DNA of 64,000 bases from positions 76,118 through 140,117 of the forward strand of contig JAEWET010000043.1 of assembly GCA_023389195.1 (NCBI GenBank). The letters are read 5' to 3'. Below are positions 38,949-47,768 of this stretch, piece after piece. Numbering within the stretch: the stretch's first letter is position 1; each line of letters opens with the position of its first letter. The position numbers and the translations under genes are program-made. The DNA comes from Aliihoeflea sp023389195 (lineage in GTDB: Bacteria > Pseudomonadota > Alphaproteobacteria > Rhizobiales > Rhizobiaceae). The notes below the pieces were generated by a model. That model did no database searches and was not told the origin of the DNA. It was given only the letters and a program-made list of their open reading frames with translations.

Positions 38949-39623
38949 TCAGGCGCCGTAGCTGGCAAGCCGCTCCACCGCCAGCGGGCGAATGAGTCCA
39001 GGCTCGAACGCAATCAATCCCTCATCGGCCAGTTCTTTCAGGCAGCGATTGGCGACCTGGCGCGATATTCCGGCGAGGTGACCGACTTCCTCCTGCGTGA
39101 TCTCGATGACGCCGCGCACCTGGGGGCAGAGGACGGGATTGCAGATCCACGACAGATTGCGGGCGACGCGCGCCTTGGCGTCGAACGAGCGGTCGTGCTC
39201 GGTGACCGCGATGAACTGGCCGAGCCGCTCGTTGAGTTGGCGCACGAGAAAGCGGTTGAAGCCGACGCTGTTCTCGCAAAGCCACGAAAAGGTCGCCCGG
39301 TTCATCAGGAGGAGATGCGTATCACGCAGCGCCACGAGGTCGTATTTGCGCTCCTCGTTCTTGAGCATCGAGCCCTCCCCGAGCCAGCCCCCTGCCCCGA
39401 TGCCCGCAAACGTCAGCGCCTTGCCGCTGAGCGCGACCGCACTCATCTTGACAAGGCCGGTGACCACTCCCGTCCAGGCATCGAGCCGGTCGCCGCGATG
39501 GCAGATATAGCTGTCCTTGACGTAATGGCGCTCGCTGATGCCCCGGGCCGCGCGCTCGATCACATCGTCGGTCAGTTCCTCCGCCCAGATCGCGGATCGC
39601 ACGAGATCTACTTTGCTGGTCAT
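38949..39623 (-). CDS. Crp/Fnr-family transcriptional regulator
   Basis: Regulator of 224 residues with an N-terminal cyclic-nucleotide-binding-like beta-barrel (about 30-130; GAGGWLGEGSMLKNEER) and a C-terminal HTH (about 165-215; ITQEEVGHLAGISRQVANRCLKEL). The cysteine set of Fnr oxygen sensors is absent, so oxygen sensing through an iron-sulfur cluster is unlikely. It starts at 39623. It lies just upstream of, and on the same strand as, the acyl-CoA synthetase/Liv operon. Confidence 0.88.
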   Translation of the reverse strand: MTSKVDLVRSAIWAEELTDDVIERAARGISERHYVKDSYICHRGDRLDAWTGVVTGLVKMSAVALSGKALTFAGIGAGGWLGEGSMLKNEERKYDLVALRDTHLLLMNRATFSWLCENSVGFNRFLVRQLNERLGQFIAVTEHDRSFDAKARVARNLSWICNPVLCPQVRGVIEITQEEVGHLAGISRQVANRCLKELADEGLIAFEPGLIRPLAVERLASYGA

Positions 39624-39721
39624 CCGATCCTCGGTTTGTGCCCGGTCGAGACCTTCGTCCATGACCGGGCAATGTCAAGCGTGGCGAGACGCACGACGAC
39701 GTGAGGGGCCAGCCACGCGCC

Positions 39722-41527
39722 TCAGGGATGGTCGGCGATCACAGCCAGGAAGGCGGGGCCATACCGGTCGAGCTTCGTTTCGCCGACGCCGGGCACATCC
39801 GCCATCTCGACGCGCGAGCCGGGCCGGGCCGCAGCGAGTTCGATCAGCGTCTTGTCGTGGAAGATCACGTAAGGCGGAACGTTCTGAAGGCGCGCGATCT
39901 CCGTGCGTTTCTGGCGCAGCGCCTGGAACAGGGAACGATCCGCTTCCCTGATCGCGGACTGCGCCGTGCTCCGCTCGACCTTCTGGCGGCGCGCGCGGGG
40001 CGCTGCCGGCACGCGCAGCATCAATTGCGGTTTGTCGCGCAGAAAATCACGCCCTGCCGATGCAATCGACAGGCCGCCATGGCCGGCGAGATCGACATCG
40101 ATCAGGCGAAGCGCGATCAACTGGCGCAGGATCGCGCGCCAGACGTGATTGTCGTGTTCGGTTCCGATGCCGAACGTCGAAATTCGGTCATGGCCGAACT
40201 GGGCGATCCGCTCGTTTTCGACCCCCAGCAGCACATCGACAATGTAGGCTTGCCCGAAGCGCTCGCCGGTCCGGTAGATGCAGGACAGGGCCTTTTGTGC
40301 GGCAATCGTGCCATCGAAGCGTTCCGGCGGCCGGTCGCAGGTGTCGCAATTGCCGCACGGATCGCAATCGTCGCCGAAATAGGACAGCAATGCCTGCCGG
40401 CGGCAATTCGCCGTTTCCGCCAGGCCCAACAGCGAATCGAGTTTCTGGCGCTCCATGCGCCGGCGCTGGTCCGGCGCATCCGATTCTTCGATGAAGCGGC
40501 TACGCAGCGCGATATCCTCGGAGCCATAAAGCATCAGCGTGTCGGACGGCAGTCCGTCGCGCCCGGCCCGGCCCGTCTCCTGATAATACGCCTCGATGCT
40601 TCCCGGCAGGTCGATATGGGCAACGAAGCGCACGTCCGGCTTGTCGATGCCCATGCCGAAGGCGACGGTGGCAACCATGATGACCGCTTCGCCATGCTGA
40701 AAGCGCGTCTGGTTGGCCTCCCGCGAGGCCTTGTCCATGCCGGCATGATAAGCGAGTGCGTCATAGCCCTGATCGCGCAGCCAGGCAGCGGTCTCCTCCG
40801 TCTTCCGCTTCGACAGGCAGTAGACGATGCCGCTCTCGCCCTCATGACGCTTGAGGAAATCCTTCAATTGCGCGCGCGGATTGTCCTTCTCCTCGATCGC
40901 ATATCGAATGTTGGGACGGTCAAAACCCGCGATGAAGGCGTCATCGCGCCCGATGTCGAGATGCGACAGGATTTCCGCCCGCGTCGGCTCGTCGGCCGTC
41001 GCCGTCAGTGCCATGCGCGGCGTATCCGGAAACTGGCGCACCAGTGCGTCGAGTTGGCGGTACGACGGTCGGAAGTCGTGCCCCCACTGGGACAGGCAAT
41101 GCGCCTCGTCGATGGCGATCAGCGACAGTTTCACACGGCCGAGCCGCTCCAGCACCTCCGGGCGCAGAAGAGTCTCCGGGGCCACATAGAGAAGGTCCAG
41201 TTCGCCTTCGTGGACGGCGTGCCACAGCGCGCGTCGATCGTCGGCCGGCAAATCCGAATTCAGCGCCGCGGCGCGCACCCCCGCCTGACGCAAGGCCGAC
41301 ACCTGATCCGCCATCAATGCCAGCAGCGGCGAGACGATGAGCCCCATGCCGGGCCGGACGATGGCGGGAATCTGATAGCAAAGCGATTTTCCACCGCCCG
41401 TCGGCATCAGAACGAAGGCATTGTTGCCGCCGACGACATGCTCGACGATCCGCGCCTGCGGCCCGCGGAACGCATCGTAGCCATAGACGGTCTTGAGAAT
41501 TTCGAGAGCGGTGGCGGTCATCGGCAT
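39722..41527 (-). CDS. recQ: ATP-dependent DNA helicase RecQ
   Basis: 3'-5' DNA helicase of 601 residues for recombination and replication-fork repair. Walker A is in MPTGGGKSLCYQIPA, the helicase motif is AIDEAHCLSQWGHDFRPSYRQL, and motif VI is QETGRAGRDG. Zinc-binding cysteines (CRRQALL...CDPCGNCDTC) and a C-terminal HRDC domain complete the standard RecQ layout. Confidence 0.97.
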   Translation of the reverse strand: MPMTATALEILKTVYGYDAFRGPQARIVEHVVGGNNAFVLMPTGGGKSLCYQIPAIVRPGMGLIVSPLLALMADQVSALRQAGVRAAALNSDLPADDRRALWHAVHEGELDLLYVAPETLLRPEVLERLGRVKLSLIAIDEAHCLSQWGHDFRPSYRQLDALVRQFPDTPRMALTATADEPTRAEILSHLDIGRDDAFIAGFDRPNIRYAIEEKDNPRAQLKDFLKRHEGESGIVYCLSKRKTEETAAWLRDQGYDALAYHAGMDKASREANQTRFQHGEAVIMVATVAFGMGIDKPDVRFVAHIDLPGSIEAYYQETGRAGRDGLPSDTLMLYGSEDIALRSRFIEESDAPDQRRRMERQKLDSLLGLAETANCRRQALLSYFGDDCDPCGNCDTCDRPPERFDGTIAAQKALSCIYRTGERFGQAYIVDVLLGVENERIAQFGHDRISTFGIGTEHDNHVWRAILRQLIALRLIDVDLAGHGGLSIASAGRDFLRDKPQLMLRVPAAPRARRQKVERSTAQSAIREADRSLFQALRQKRTEIARLQNVPPYVIFHDKTLIELAAARPGSRVEMADVPGVGETKLDRYGPAFLAVIADHP

Positions 41528-41742
41528 CAGCTACAGAATCAGGAAAGCGTCCCTCATAGCACTTTGCCGCGTCGACGTTCATCGCTGCGACACAAGCCGA
41601 TGGCTCCAGGAGAAGGCAGAGCTTACGACAGCAAGAAACAGATACAATCTGTCGGACAAGCGCAATGGAACATAAACCATTTGCGTTGACCGCGTTTTAT
41701 ACAGTCCTGCCGTATGTTCTTCTGGCAACAGGGACAACGATA

Positions 41743-42132
41743 ATGAATAAACTGATCACGACTGCATTCTTTATTGTATTCGCTTCGGCTTCCGCCAGCG
41801 CTCAGCAGGCAGCTTCCCCCGCATACATTCAGCAGATCGCGCCGTCCGCCAGCGCATTCCGGGCTGCGAGCAGCGAACTCATGCAGCCGATCATGAACGC
41901 CGCGCTACAGATGCCCAGCCTGCAGCCCACAGGCCCGGGCAATCTCGGCCTCGTCTGGCAGCAGGGCAGCGGCAACCAGGGCACGATCATCCAGTTCGGC
42001 AGCCGAAATGTCGGCCTGATCCAGCAGATCGGCCTCGACAACGTCGCTTCCATCACGCAGCGCGGGATCGGTCACCAAGCGATGGTTTCGCAGCAGGGAC
42101 GCGGCAACGTCGCCATCATCCGCCAGCGCTGA
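41743..42132 (+). CDS. Small curlin-repeat protein (CsgA/CsgB-like)
   Basis: Secreted protein of 129 residues: signal peptide to about residue 20 (ASASASAQQ), then a linker and three to four curlin repeats near the C-terminus (LVWQQGSGNQGTIIQFG, VGLIQQIGLDNVASITQ, HQAMVSQQGRGNVAIIRQ). Repeats of the type x6-Q-x-G-x2-N-x5-Q form amyloid fibres. The small size suggests a nucleator or minor subunit. It is convergent with csgF. A small stem (GCGTTA-gcgg-TAACGC, 42136-42151) follows the stop. Confidence 0.85.
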   Translation: MNKLITTAFFIVFASASASAQQAASPAYIQQIAPSASAFRAASSELMQPIMNAALQMPSLQPTGPGNLGLVWQQGSGNQGTIIQFGSRNVGLIQQIGLDNVASITQRGIGHQAMVSQQGRGNVAIIRQR

Positions 42133-42164
42133 GATGCGTTAGCGGTAACGCTGGTGCGCGGGCG

Positions 42165-42434
42165 TTAGTCGCCCGTGCCGGCAGGATCGACTGGCGGCTG
42201 TTCGACCAAGTCCGGGTCAGGCTGCGGGACTCCGCCGAAATCCGGGAAGTCGATCGAGAAACCGGGCGAGCCGCCACCCTCGGTCTGCGCTGTCGCCTGC
42301 GACAGGAGCCAGTTGCCATTCAGCGGATCACCGCCGAGCGACGGGTTGATCGGGCGATAGACGAGTTCGGATGCCTGTGCGGCGCTGCCGGCAACCATTG
42401 CGCCGACAAGAAGAGCGGCAGCCAAAAACTTCAT
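42165..42434 (-). CDS. csgF: CsgF-like curli assembly factor, short form
   Basis: Protein of 89 residues with a signal peptide (to about residue 22). The mature start SELVYRPINPSLGGDPLNG, then WLLSQATAQ, matches the CsgF N-terminal motif (NPxFGGxPxNGxxLLxxAxAQ) that inserts into the CsgG pore. E. coli CsgF continues for about 90 more residues; here only an acidic Pro-rich tail of about 40 remains. It is the last gene on the reverse strand of the curli cluster. Confidence 0.85.
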   Translation of the reverse strand: MKFLAAALLVGAMVAGSAAQASELVYRPINPSLGGDPLNGNWLLSQATAQTEGGGSPGFSIDFPDFGGVPQPDPDLVEQPPVDPAGTGD

Positions 42435-42485
42435 TTGCGAATCCTCCGGAACAAGAACAACGGCGCAATACAGCCGGTGGACAGA

Positions 42486-43091
42486 TTATCTCTTCGGTAG
42501 CACATACATCTTGCCGGGCACAATCACGACGGCAGCGTTTTTCAACCCGCTGATGCCCGTCGGCATCAGGTAATTGCTCGACCGATTGGTCTGAAGCGCG
42601 ACGACGGTGGTATTGTGCGAGTTGCGCAGGTCGAGAACGCCGGCAAGATTATCGCCGACCTGCACGTAGCCGATGTCATTGTTGCTGCCGGAAACGCCGA
42701 CGAGCTGGAAATTGTTGTCGCCGCGGCTTGCCTGCAGGACATTGTTGTTGGTGCCTGACTGGACGAGGAGCAGCGCCGAGTTGCTGCCCTGGATGGCCTG
42801 TACCGCGCGATTGCGCGTGCCTTCCTGTGCGATCAGCGAGGCACTGGAATGGCCCTCGATGGCGGAATTGACCGAGTGACCGGTGCCGATCTGCGCGATT
42901 GAGGTCGTGTTGCCGGCCTGACCCGCGACGAGCGGGCTGATCGGCTGCATCAGCGTGGACACGATCGCCTTCGCGCGATCGCCGCCATAGTCCGCCTCGT
43001 CGACAATGCGGATTTCCGTTGCCGCTGCGATGCCCGCCGAAAGGGCCAGCGCGGTCATCGCGCCTGCAATTCGCTTCGTCCAGCTCGTCAT
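42486..43091 (-). CDS. Curlin-repeat secreted protein
   Basis: Secreted protein of 201 residues starting MTSWTKRIAG at 43091. Its signal peptide ends near GIAAATE. Several curlin-type repeats run from residue 55 to 165 (TTSIAQIGTGHSVNSAIEG, ASLIAQEGTRNRAVQAIQG, ALLLVQSGTNNNVLQASRG, DIGYVQVGDNLAGVLDL), and a non-repeat C-terminus follows. A CsgB-like nucleator or minor subunit is plausible. It lies 32 nt after csgH. Confidence 0.83.
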   Translation of the reverse strand: MTSWTKRIAGAMTALALSAGIAAATEIRIVDEADYGGDRAKAIVSTLMQPISPLVAGQAGNTTSIAQIGTGHSVNSAIEGHSSASLIAQEGTRNRAVQAIQGSNSALLLVQSGTNNNVLQASRGDNNFQLVGVSGSNNDIGYVQVGDNLAGVLDLRNSHNTTVVALQTNRSSNYLMPTGISGLKNAAVVIVPGKMYVLPKR

Positions 43092-43123
43092 TTGCCAGTC
43101 CCCTTGTTGCCCCGATCCCGGCA

Positions 43124-43528
43124 TCACAGCCGGATCGCGCCCTCGTCGAGATCGATGTCAGTCTTCACGCGACAGAGCGCCGCGCCGTTTGCTTCGGTCA
43201 CCTCGAGGTCAATCGAGACCCTGGAGGCCCGCCCTATTCCGACCACGCTCGAGCCGAGCGTCCCTCCGGAAAACCGGTTCGCCTGGCTGGTCGTGTTCGA
43301 GTTGGAGCCCGACCGGCTGGAGATGGCGAAGCGGTAGGTGCCGGCCAGTTCGTGCGAGGTTTCGATGAAGGGCTGTAGGAACACGCCGCCATTGCCGTCG
43401 ACCGTCACGCCGCATGCGGCGATGCGTGGGTCGAGGATGTCGCCGTCGATCGTCTGGCCGTTCATCGAAGCTTCGCTTGCGCTGGAGAAAAGGAGGAGAC
43501 CCGTTGCGATGAGCGATTTGCCGATCAT
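43124..43528 (-). CDS. csgH: CsgH-type curli chaperone
   Basis: Periplasmic protein of 134 residues, starting MIGKSLIATG at 43528 after GGGAGG. CsgH, found in alphaproteobacteria, takes the place of CsgC as inhibitor of premature curlin fibril formation. The mature part shows the expected beta-sandwich pattern: GVFLQPFIETSHELAGTYRF, SSRSGSNSNTTSQANRF and RVSIDLEVTEANGAALCR. Two cysteines (AACGV, LCRV) are present. Confidence 0.85.
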   Translation of the reverse strand: MIGKSLIATGLLLFSSASEASMNGQTIDGDILDPRIAACGVTVDGNGGVFLQPFIETSHELAGTYRFAISSRSGSNSNTTSQANRFSGGTLGSSVVGIGRASRVSIDLEVTEANGAALCRVKTDIDLDEGAIRL

Positions 43529-43547
43529 GCGAGCCTCCCGGATTTCG

Positions 43548-43582
43548 AAAAAAATGGCGGGGCGCCTCGCGACGCCCCGCCA
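43548..43582 (-). terminator. Intrinsic terminator after the giant curlin gene
   Basis: On the reverse strand TGGCGGGGCG (43582-43573, read as its complement pair) forms a perfect 10-bp stem with CGCCCCGCCA (43564-43555) around an 8-nt loop, followed by seven T. It sits between the major curlin gene and csgH, so the subunit can be expressed more strongly than its chaperone. Confidence 0.9.
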
Positions 43583-43587
43583 GATCA

Positions 43588-46500
43588 TCAGTTCCCGTTC
43601 GACTGCGACACGACCGCGACGTTGCCGCGTCCGTACTGGCCGACGAAGGAGCTGTTGTTGTTGCTGCTCTGGCTGACGATGGCGTGGTTTGCGCCGCCAT
43701 TCGCACCATAGCCGGCCTGGACGACCAGCGAGTTGTTGCCATTGCCCGTCTGCGAGATCCAGGCGTTCGAGTAAGTGCCGGCCTGTGCGACGGCCGAGCT
43801 GTTGCCCGAGCCGGTCTGAAGGACGAGCGCACCCGAATGGCTGGCGGCCTGGACGATCAGCGAGGTGCTGGACATGCCCATCTGCGCGGTCGCGGCCCAG
43901 TTGTCGCTGCCGGCCTGGATGGTCGCGGCCTTGCCGTTCGACGCGGTCTGCGACGTGACGGCGAAGTTTCCGCTGCCGACCTGGACGGCGCCGGCGAGGT
44001 TGCCCGACGCCACGGTGAGGCCCGAGATGTCGCCGATCGAGGTGACGTTCGCGAGGTCCAGATTGCCCGACTGGGTGGTCAGCGCCCAGTTGCCGGTGCC
44101 GTCCTGGACGGTCGCCGCGGCCGACAGGATCGAGTCCGACTGGCGGGTGATCGCGCCGTTGTTCGCGCCTTCCTGGTAGGTCGCGGCGATGACGCCGACG
44201 GTCAGGTCCTGCGACTGCAGCGCGAAGTTCTCGTCGCCGTTCTGCACGATGGCGGCCATCGAGCCGATCGCGGCTTCCTGGGCGTTCATCGCGAAGTTGT
44301 CGTCGCCGAGCTGAACGATGCCGGCAGCCGAGGCCATGGTGGGGATTGAGAAGGGCTGGATACCAGTCAGCAAGCCGCCAAAATAACTCTGCGGGTTGGC
44401 TGTTGTCTCAAGCCGAGTGCCGAAGACTGAAACGACGTTACCGTCGGGATTTGCCGTGCCTGGGTTTCTTATTCCGCCCCACCATTCGCGCTCCACGCCG
44501 GAGTTATTTCTAACGGAAAGTGACACATCTCCTTCAAGCCGTAGATTTTCCGGCACGATCACCTTGCCGACTTGCGTATTGTAGGCGGCGTTGCGATCAC
44601 CGAACTGAGCGGTGAAAGCAACAGAGGACTGGCTCGGTGCTGCGCCGCTACCGGTCGCAACAATATCAGACCAATGAGCGAAGGCTGAAGTTCCGGCGCC
44701 GACGAAATTCAGAAGTGATCCGAATACCGGGATGTCGCTGTACTCGATCTGTTCGAAGCCCGCATCCGCCAACTTGTACGATACGCTCTGCTCCTCACCC
44801 TGCATGTTGAATGCCGAGTTGCCGTTGCCGACCTGCACGATGCCGGCCATGACGTTCGAGCTGCCGTACTGCTGCAGGTTGGTCGCGACGTTGCCGAAGC
44901 CGATCTGCGCCATCAGCGAGGTCGAGTCCGTCACGTCATCCTGGACGTTGGCGGCGAAGTTGAAGCCGCCGACCTGGATCGTGCCGGCAGAGCTGCCGTC
45001 AGCGTCGTCCTGGCTGTTTCCGGCGATGTTGAAGACGCCGACCTGGGCGATGCCGCCCGAAACGTCTTCGCTGTTCGACTGGCCGTTGCCGGCGAAGTTG
45101 CCGAGGCCCGCCTGCAAGATCGACGCATCGGAGTCCTGGATGTTCGACTGCGCATTCCCGCCGACATTGCCGATGCCGAACTGGGCGATCGCTGCCGAGG
45201 TCGGATTGACATTGTCCTGGGCATTGACGGCGAAATTGCCGGCGCCGACCTGAAGAATGTCGGCCGACGAGCCGTCATCCGCCTCTTCCTGGCTGTTCAC
45301 CGCCGAGTTGCCGAAACCAAGCTGGATCGCATTGGCGATGGCACCCTGCGTATCTGCATCCTGCGTGTTGCCCGCGAAATTGCCGCCACCGACCTGCAGG
45401 ATGCTCGCCTCGTTGTCGGAACCGCCCGTCTGGCCGTTCGCCGCCTCGTTGCCCATGCCGAACTGGGCGATGTTGGCGGTGTTGTCAGAGCCTCCGGCCT
45501 GTTCGTTGGCCGCCTCATTGGCCACGCCCACCTGCGCAATGCCGGCATTATTGGCATTGCCACCCGACTGCGCGTTAGAGCCCACGTTTAGAACACCGAA
45601 CTGAGCGATCTCGGCCGTGTTGTCCACGCCATTGGCCTGCTCGTTTTCTGCGCTGTTGAGTGCGCCGATCTGCAGGATGCGCGAGTCCGCGTTGTTCGTC
45701 ACGTTCTGATCGGTTTCGGCGATGTTGCCATAGCCGAACTGAGCGGTTTGCGCACGGTTCTGGTTGAAGCCTTCCGTCTGGTTCGCCTGCGAGTCGAGCT
45801 GGTTGGTGGTCGAAGAATTCCCGACGCCGACCTGCAGCGTATCCGATCCAGCGCCAGTGCCGCGAACCTGCGTCGTCGTCGACGTGTTGGCGACGCCGAA
45901 CTGGCTGGTCGTCTGGCGGCCAGTCGTCGTCTCGTGCTGGTACCCGTTGGCGGTGTTGAGGTCACCGACCTGCAGGATGTCGCTCGAGCTCTTGTAAGGC
46001 CCGCTGCCGTTTGTGAGGCTGCCGTTCTGGTCGATCTGGCGGTTGGTTGCGGTATTGCCCGAGCCGAACTGGCCGATCGACGCGCTGTTGCTGTTACCCA
46101 GACGCGCACCACCGTTGCCGTTCTGGAGGTTCGTGGCCGTGTTCAGGACGCCAACCTGGGCGATTTCGGCCTGCGAGTCCGTCGCACGGGTCTGCGTGTT
46201 GGTGGCGTTGTTGAACGCACCAGCCTGACCAATCTCGGCAGTGTTTCGACCGCCATTCGTCTGCTTGTTCGTCGCCGTGTTGGCGATGCCCGCCTGCTCG
46301 ACTTCGGCAACATGGTTCGAACCGCCGGCCTGCGAATTGGTGGCGTTGTTGAACGCGCCGGCCTGCTCGATACGAGCGGAACGGTTGTCGCTGTTGGCGA
46401 CAGTCTGGCTGTTCGAAGCGGTGTTGAACGCGCCGAACTGATTAATCTCAGCCGTGTTGTCCATACCACGGTTCTGGGTGTTGGTCGCGTCGTTTGCCAG

Positions 46501-47514
46501 ACCGATCTGGTCGATATCGGCCTTGTTGCGTTGACCGCGATCAGAGGTGTTGGTCGCATCGTTGAACGCGCCGACCTGCAGAATGTTCTTCTTGTTGTCG
46601 GTGCCGCCGAAGGTCGCCGCCGGACCGGTGGTCAGGTTCGAGCCCGAGTTGCCCGCACCGAATTGCGCGATGTTCGAAGCGTTAGTGCGATTGTGCGTAT
46701 CGTTGGTACCGCCGAGCTGCGAGTTGATCGCCGAATTGCCCTGACCGACCTGGAGAATTTCAGCCGTGTTGCCGCGGTTCGCGCCACCAGCCTGCATGTT
46801 GGTCGCGCTGTTGTCGCTGCCAACCTGGAAAGTGCTGGCCCGAACATCATCACCGCCCAGCTGGGTGTTCGTCGCGGTATTGTCCTCGCCCCACTGGCTG
46901 ATCATCGAGCGCGAATTGCTCGAATTGGTCTGCATCGAGAACGCTTCGTTCTCGATGCCTGCCTGGAAGATACCGGCGAAATTCTCGTCACCGCCCGTCT
47001 GGACGTTCTGGGCGAGATTGCCCGTCTCCGCATCCATCGGGCTGAGCTGGATGATGCCGGCTTCGTGGTCGCCTGCGCTGTTCTGGTTGCTCATGGCAAT
47101 GTTGTTGGCGCCGCCCTGGAAGACGGTGCCGCGGTGGCTACCGTCACCGGTCTGGCGGAACTGCGAGACGACGTTCTCGCGCCCGAATTGCGCCAGCGCG
47201 CCGACATGGCCGTCGCCGTGCTGCAGGAAGTCGTCGCCGATGAAATTCATGTTGCCGCGCTGCATCACGCCGAGCGTGTTGGAGCCGACCTGCGCGTCGC
47301 CGCCTGCGTTGTTCGTCGGCAGCGGGGCGAAGACGTTCTGCTGGCCGTGCTGATAAACGAACGCGTCATTGCTGCCGGCCTGCGACAGGTAGGCGAAATT
47401 GCTGCGGTCGCGCTGGCCGACATAGGCGCTGTTGCCGTTTTCCGTCGTCTGCGCGTGCGCTACGCCGGTAAGGGCGATCATTGCGACGCCCGCCAAAAGT
47501 TTAGTTCGTGACAT
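43588..47514 (-). CDS. Giant curlin-repeat protein, 1308 residues
   Basis: Secreted amyloid-type protein. The signal peptide ends at about residue 21 (GVAHAQ). Nearly all the rest is curlin repeats of about 18-24 residues with the core Q-x-G-x2-N-x-A-x-N-x-Q, for example IAQFGMGNEAANGQTGGSDNEA; I estimate several dozen. E. coli CsgA has five. Two non-repeat stretches break the array at about residues 906-963 and 980-1053, with one repeat between them. The C-terminus is again repeats and ends QYGRGNVAVVSQSNGN. GGGAGA precedes the start. It is flanked by terminators and by csgG and csgH. The fibre could be a long amyloid solenoid. Confidence 0.9.
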   Translation of the reverse strand: MSRTKLLAGVAMIALTGVAHAQTTENGNSAYVGQRDRSNFAYLSQAGSNDAFVYQHGQQNVFAPLPTNNAGGDAQVGSNTLGVMQRGNMNFIGDDFLQHGDGHVGALAQFGRENVVSQFRQTGDGSHRGTVFQGGANNIAMSNQNSAGDHEAGIIQLSPMDAETGNLAQNVQTGGDENFAGIFQAGIENEAFSMQTNSSNSRSMISQWGEDNTATNTQLGGDDVRASTFQVGSDNSATNMQAGGANRGNTAEILQVGQGNSAINSQLGGTNDTHNRTNASNIAQFGAGNSGSNLTTGPAATFGGTDNKKNILQVGAFNDATNTSDRGQRNKADIDQIGLANDATNTQNRGMDNTAEINQFGAFNTASNSQTVANSDNRSARIEQAGAFNNATNSQAGGSNHVAEVEQAGIANTATNKQTNGGRNTAEIGQAGAFNNATNTQTRATDSQAEIAQVGVLNTATNLQNGNGGARLGNSNSASIGQFGSGNTATNRQIDQNGSLTNGSGPYKSSSDILQVGDLNTANGYQHETTTGRQTTSQFGVANTSTTTQVRGTGAGSDTLQVGVGNSSTTNQLDSQANQTEGFNQNRAQTAQFGYGNIAETDQNVTNNADSRILQIGALNSAENEQANGVDNTAEIAQFGVLNVGSNAQSGGNANNAGIAQVGVANEAANEQAGGSDNTANIAQFGMGNEAANGQTGGSDNEASILQVGGGNFAGNTQDADTQGAIANAIQLGFGNSAVNSQEEADDGSSADILQVGAGNFAVNAQDNVNPTSAAIAQFGIGNVGGNAQSNIQDSDASILQAGLGNFAGNGQSNSEDVSGGIAQVGVFNIAGNSQDDADGSSAGTIQVGGFNFAANVQDDVTDSTSLMAQIGFGNVATNLQQYGSSNVMAGIVQVGNGNSAFNMQGEEQSVSYKLADAGFEQIEYSDIPVFGSLLNFVGAGTSAFAHWSDIVATGSGAAPSQSSVAFTAQFGDRNAAYNTQVGKVIVPENLRLEGDVSLSVRNNSGVEREWWGGIRNPGTANPDGNVVSVFGTRLETTANPQSYFGGLLTGIQPFSIPTMASAAGIVQLGDDNFAMNAQEAAIGSMAAIVQNGDENFALQSQDLTVGVIAATYQEGANNGAITRQSDSILSAAATVQDGTGNWALTTQSGNLDLANVTSIGDISGLTVASGNLAGAVQVGSGNFAVTSQTASNGKAATIQAGSDNWAATAQMGMSSTSLIVQAASHSGALVLQTGSGNSSAVAQAGTYSNAWISQTGNGNNSLVVQAGYGANGGANHAIVSQSSNNNSSFVGQYGRGNVAVVSQSNGN

Positions 47515-47591
47515 GTCTTGTCTCCCTGACGCCTTGACCCGCGGGAGACCCTCCCCCGCCCAAATTGCCCCCCGCGCCGTTCAGGCGAGGG

Positions 47592-47606
47592 TTAACGTCG
47601 GGTTAA
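47592..47606. promoter_or_regulatory. CtrA-type site TTAA-N7-TTAA upstream of the giant curlin
   Basis: TTAA (47592-47595) and TTAA (47603-47606) are separated by exactly 7 nt, the full consensus of the alphaproteobacterial cell-cycle regulator CtrA. The site is 78 nt upstream of the giant curlin start codon, a normal promoter position. Confidence 0.6.
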
Positions 47607-47686
47607 TACCATTCAAATTTCGAGAGTCGCAAGTCTTAATACTTTAATAAGCGTTAAATGGTGAATCATGATTCTCTAATTTTTGT

Positions 47687-47722
47687 TTATACGCCTCTTA
47701 ATGGGACATAGATGGCGTATAA
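47687..47722. promoter_or_regulatory. 9-bp inverted repeat in the curlin promoter region
   Basis: TTATACGCC (47687-47695) and GGCGTATAA (47714-47722) are perfect complements 18 nt apart, about 170-210 nt upstream of the giant curlin start. The gap 47515-47894 otherwise holds AT-rich sequence with several TTAA motifs and the csgG terminator. A dimeric activator site is plausible. Confidence 0.5.
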
Positions 47723-47768
47723 GCATCATATTGACACATCTCGGCTGATCGGATGTGCAGGAATGGTG

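Noticed and set aside
42136..42168. Stem-loops between the small curlin and csgF as strong terminators
   Set aside because: GCGTTA-gcgg-TAACGC and CGGGCG...CGCCCG are short and lack T-runs on either strand, so they were not annotated as terminators.
43600..47400. Curlin repeat DNA or GGGGS DNA as a CRISPR array
   Set aside because: Repeats are in frame, coding and without unique spacers; no cas genes are present.
45748..47511. 587-codon open frame antisense to the giant curlin
   Set aside because: It mirrors the repeat array; its apparent repeats derive from the curlin codons on the other strand.
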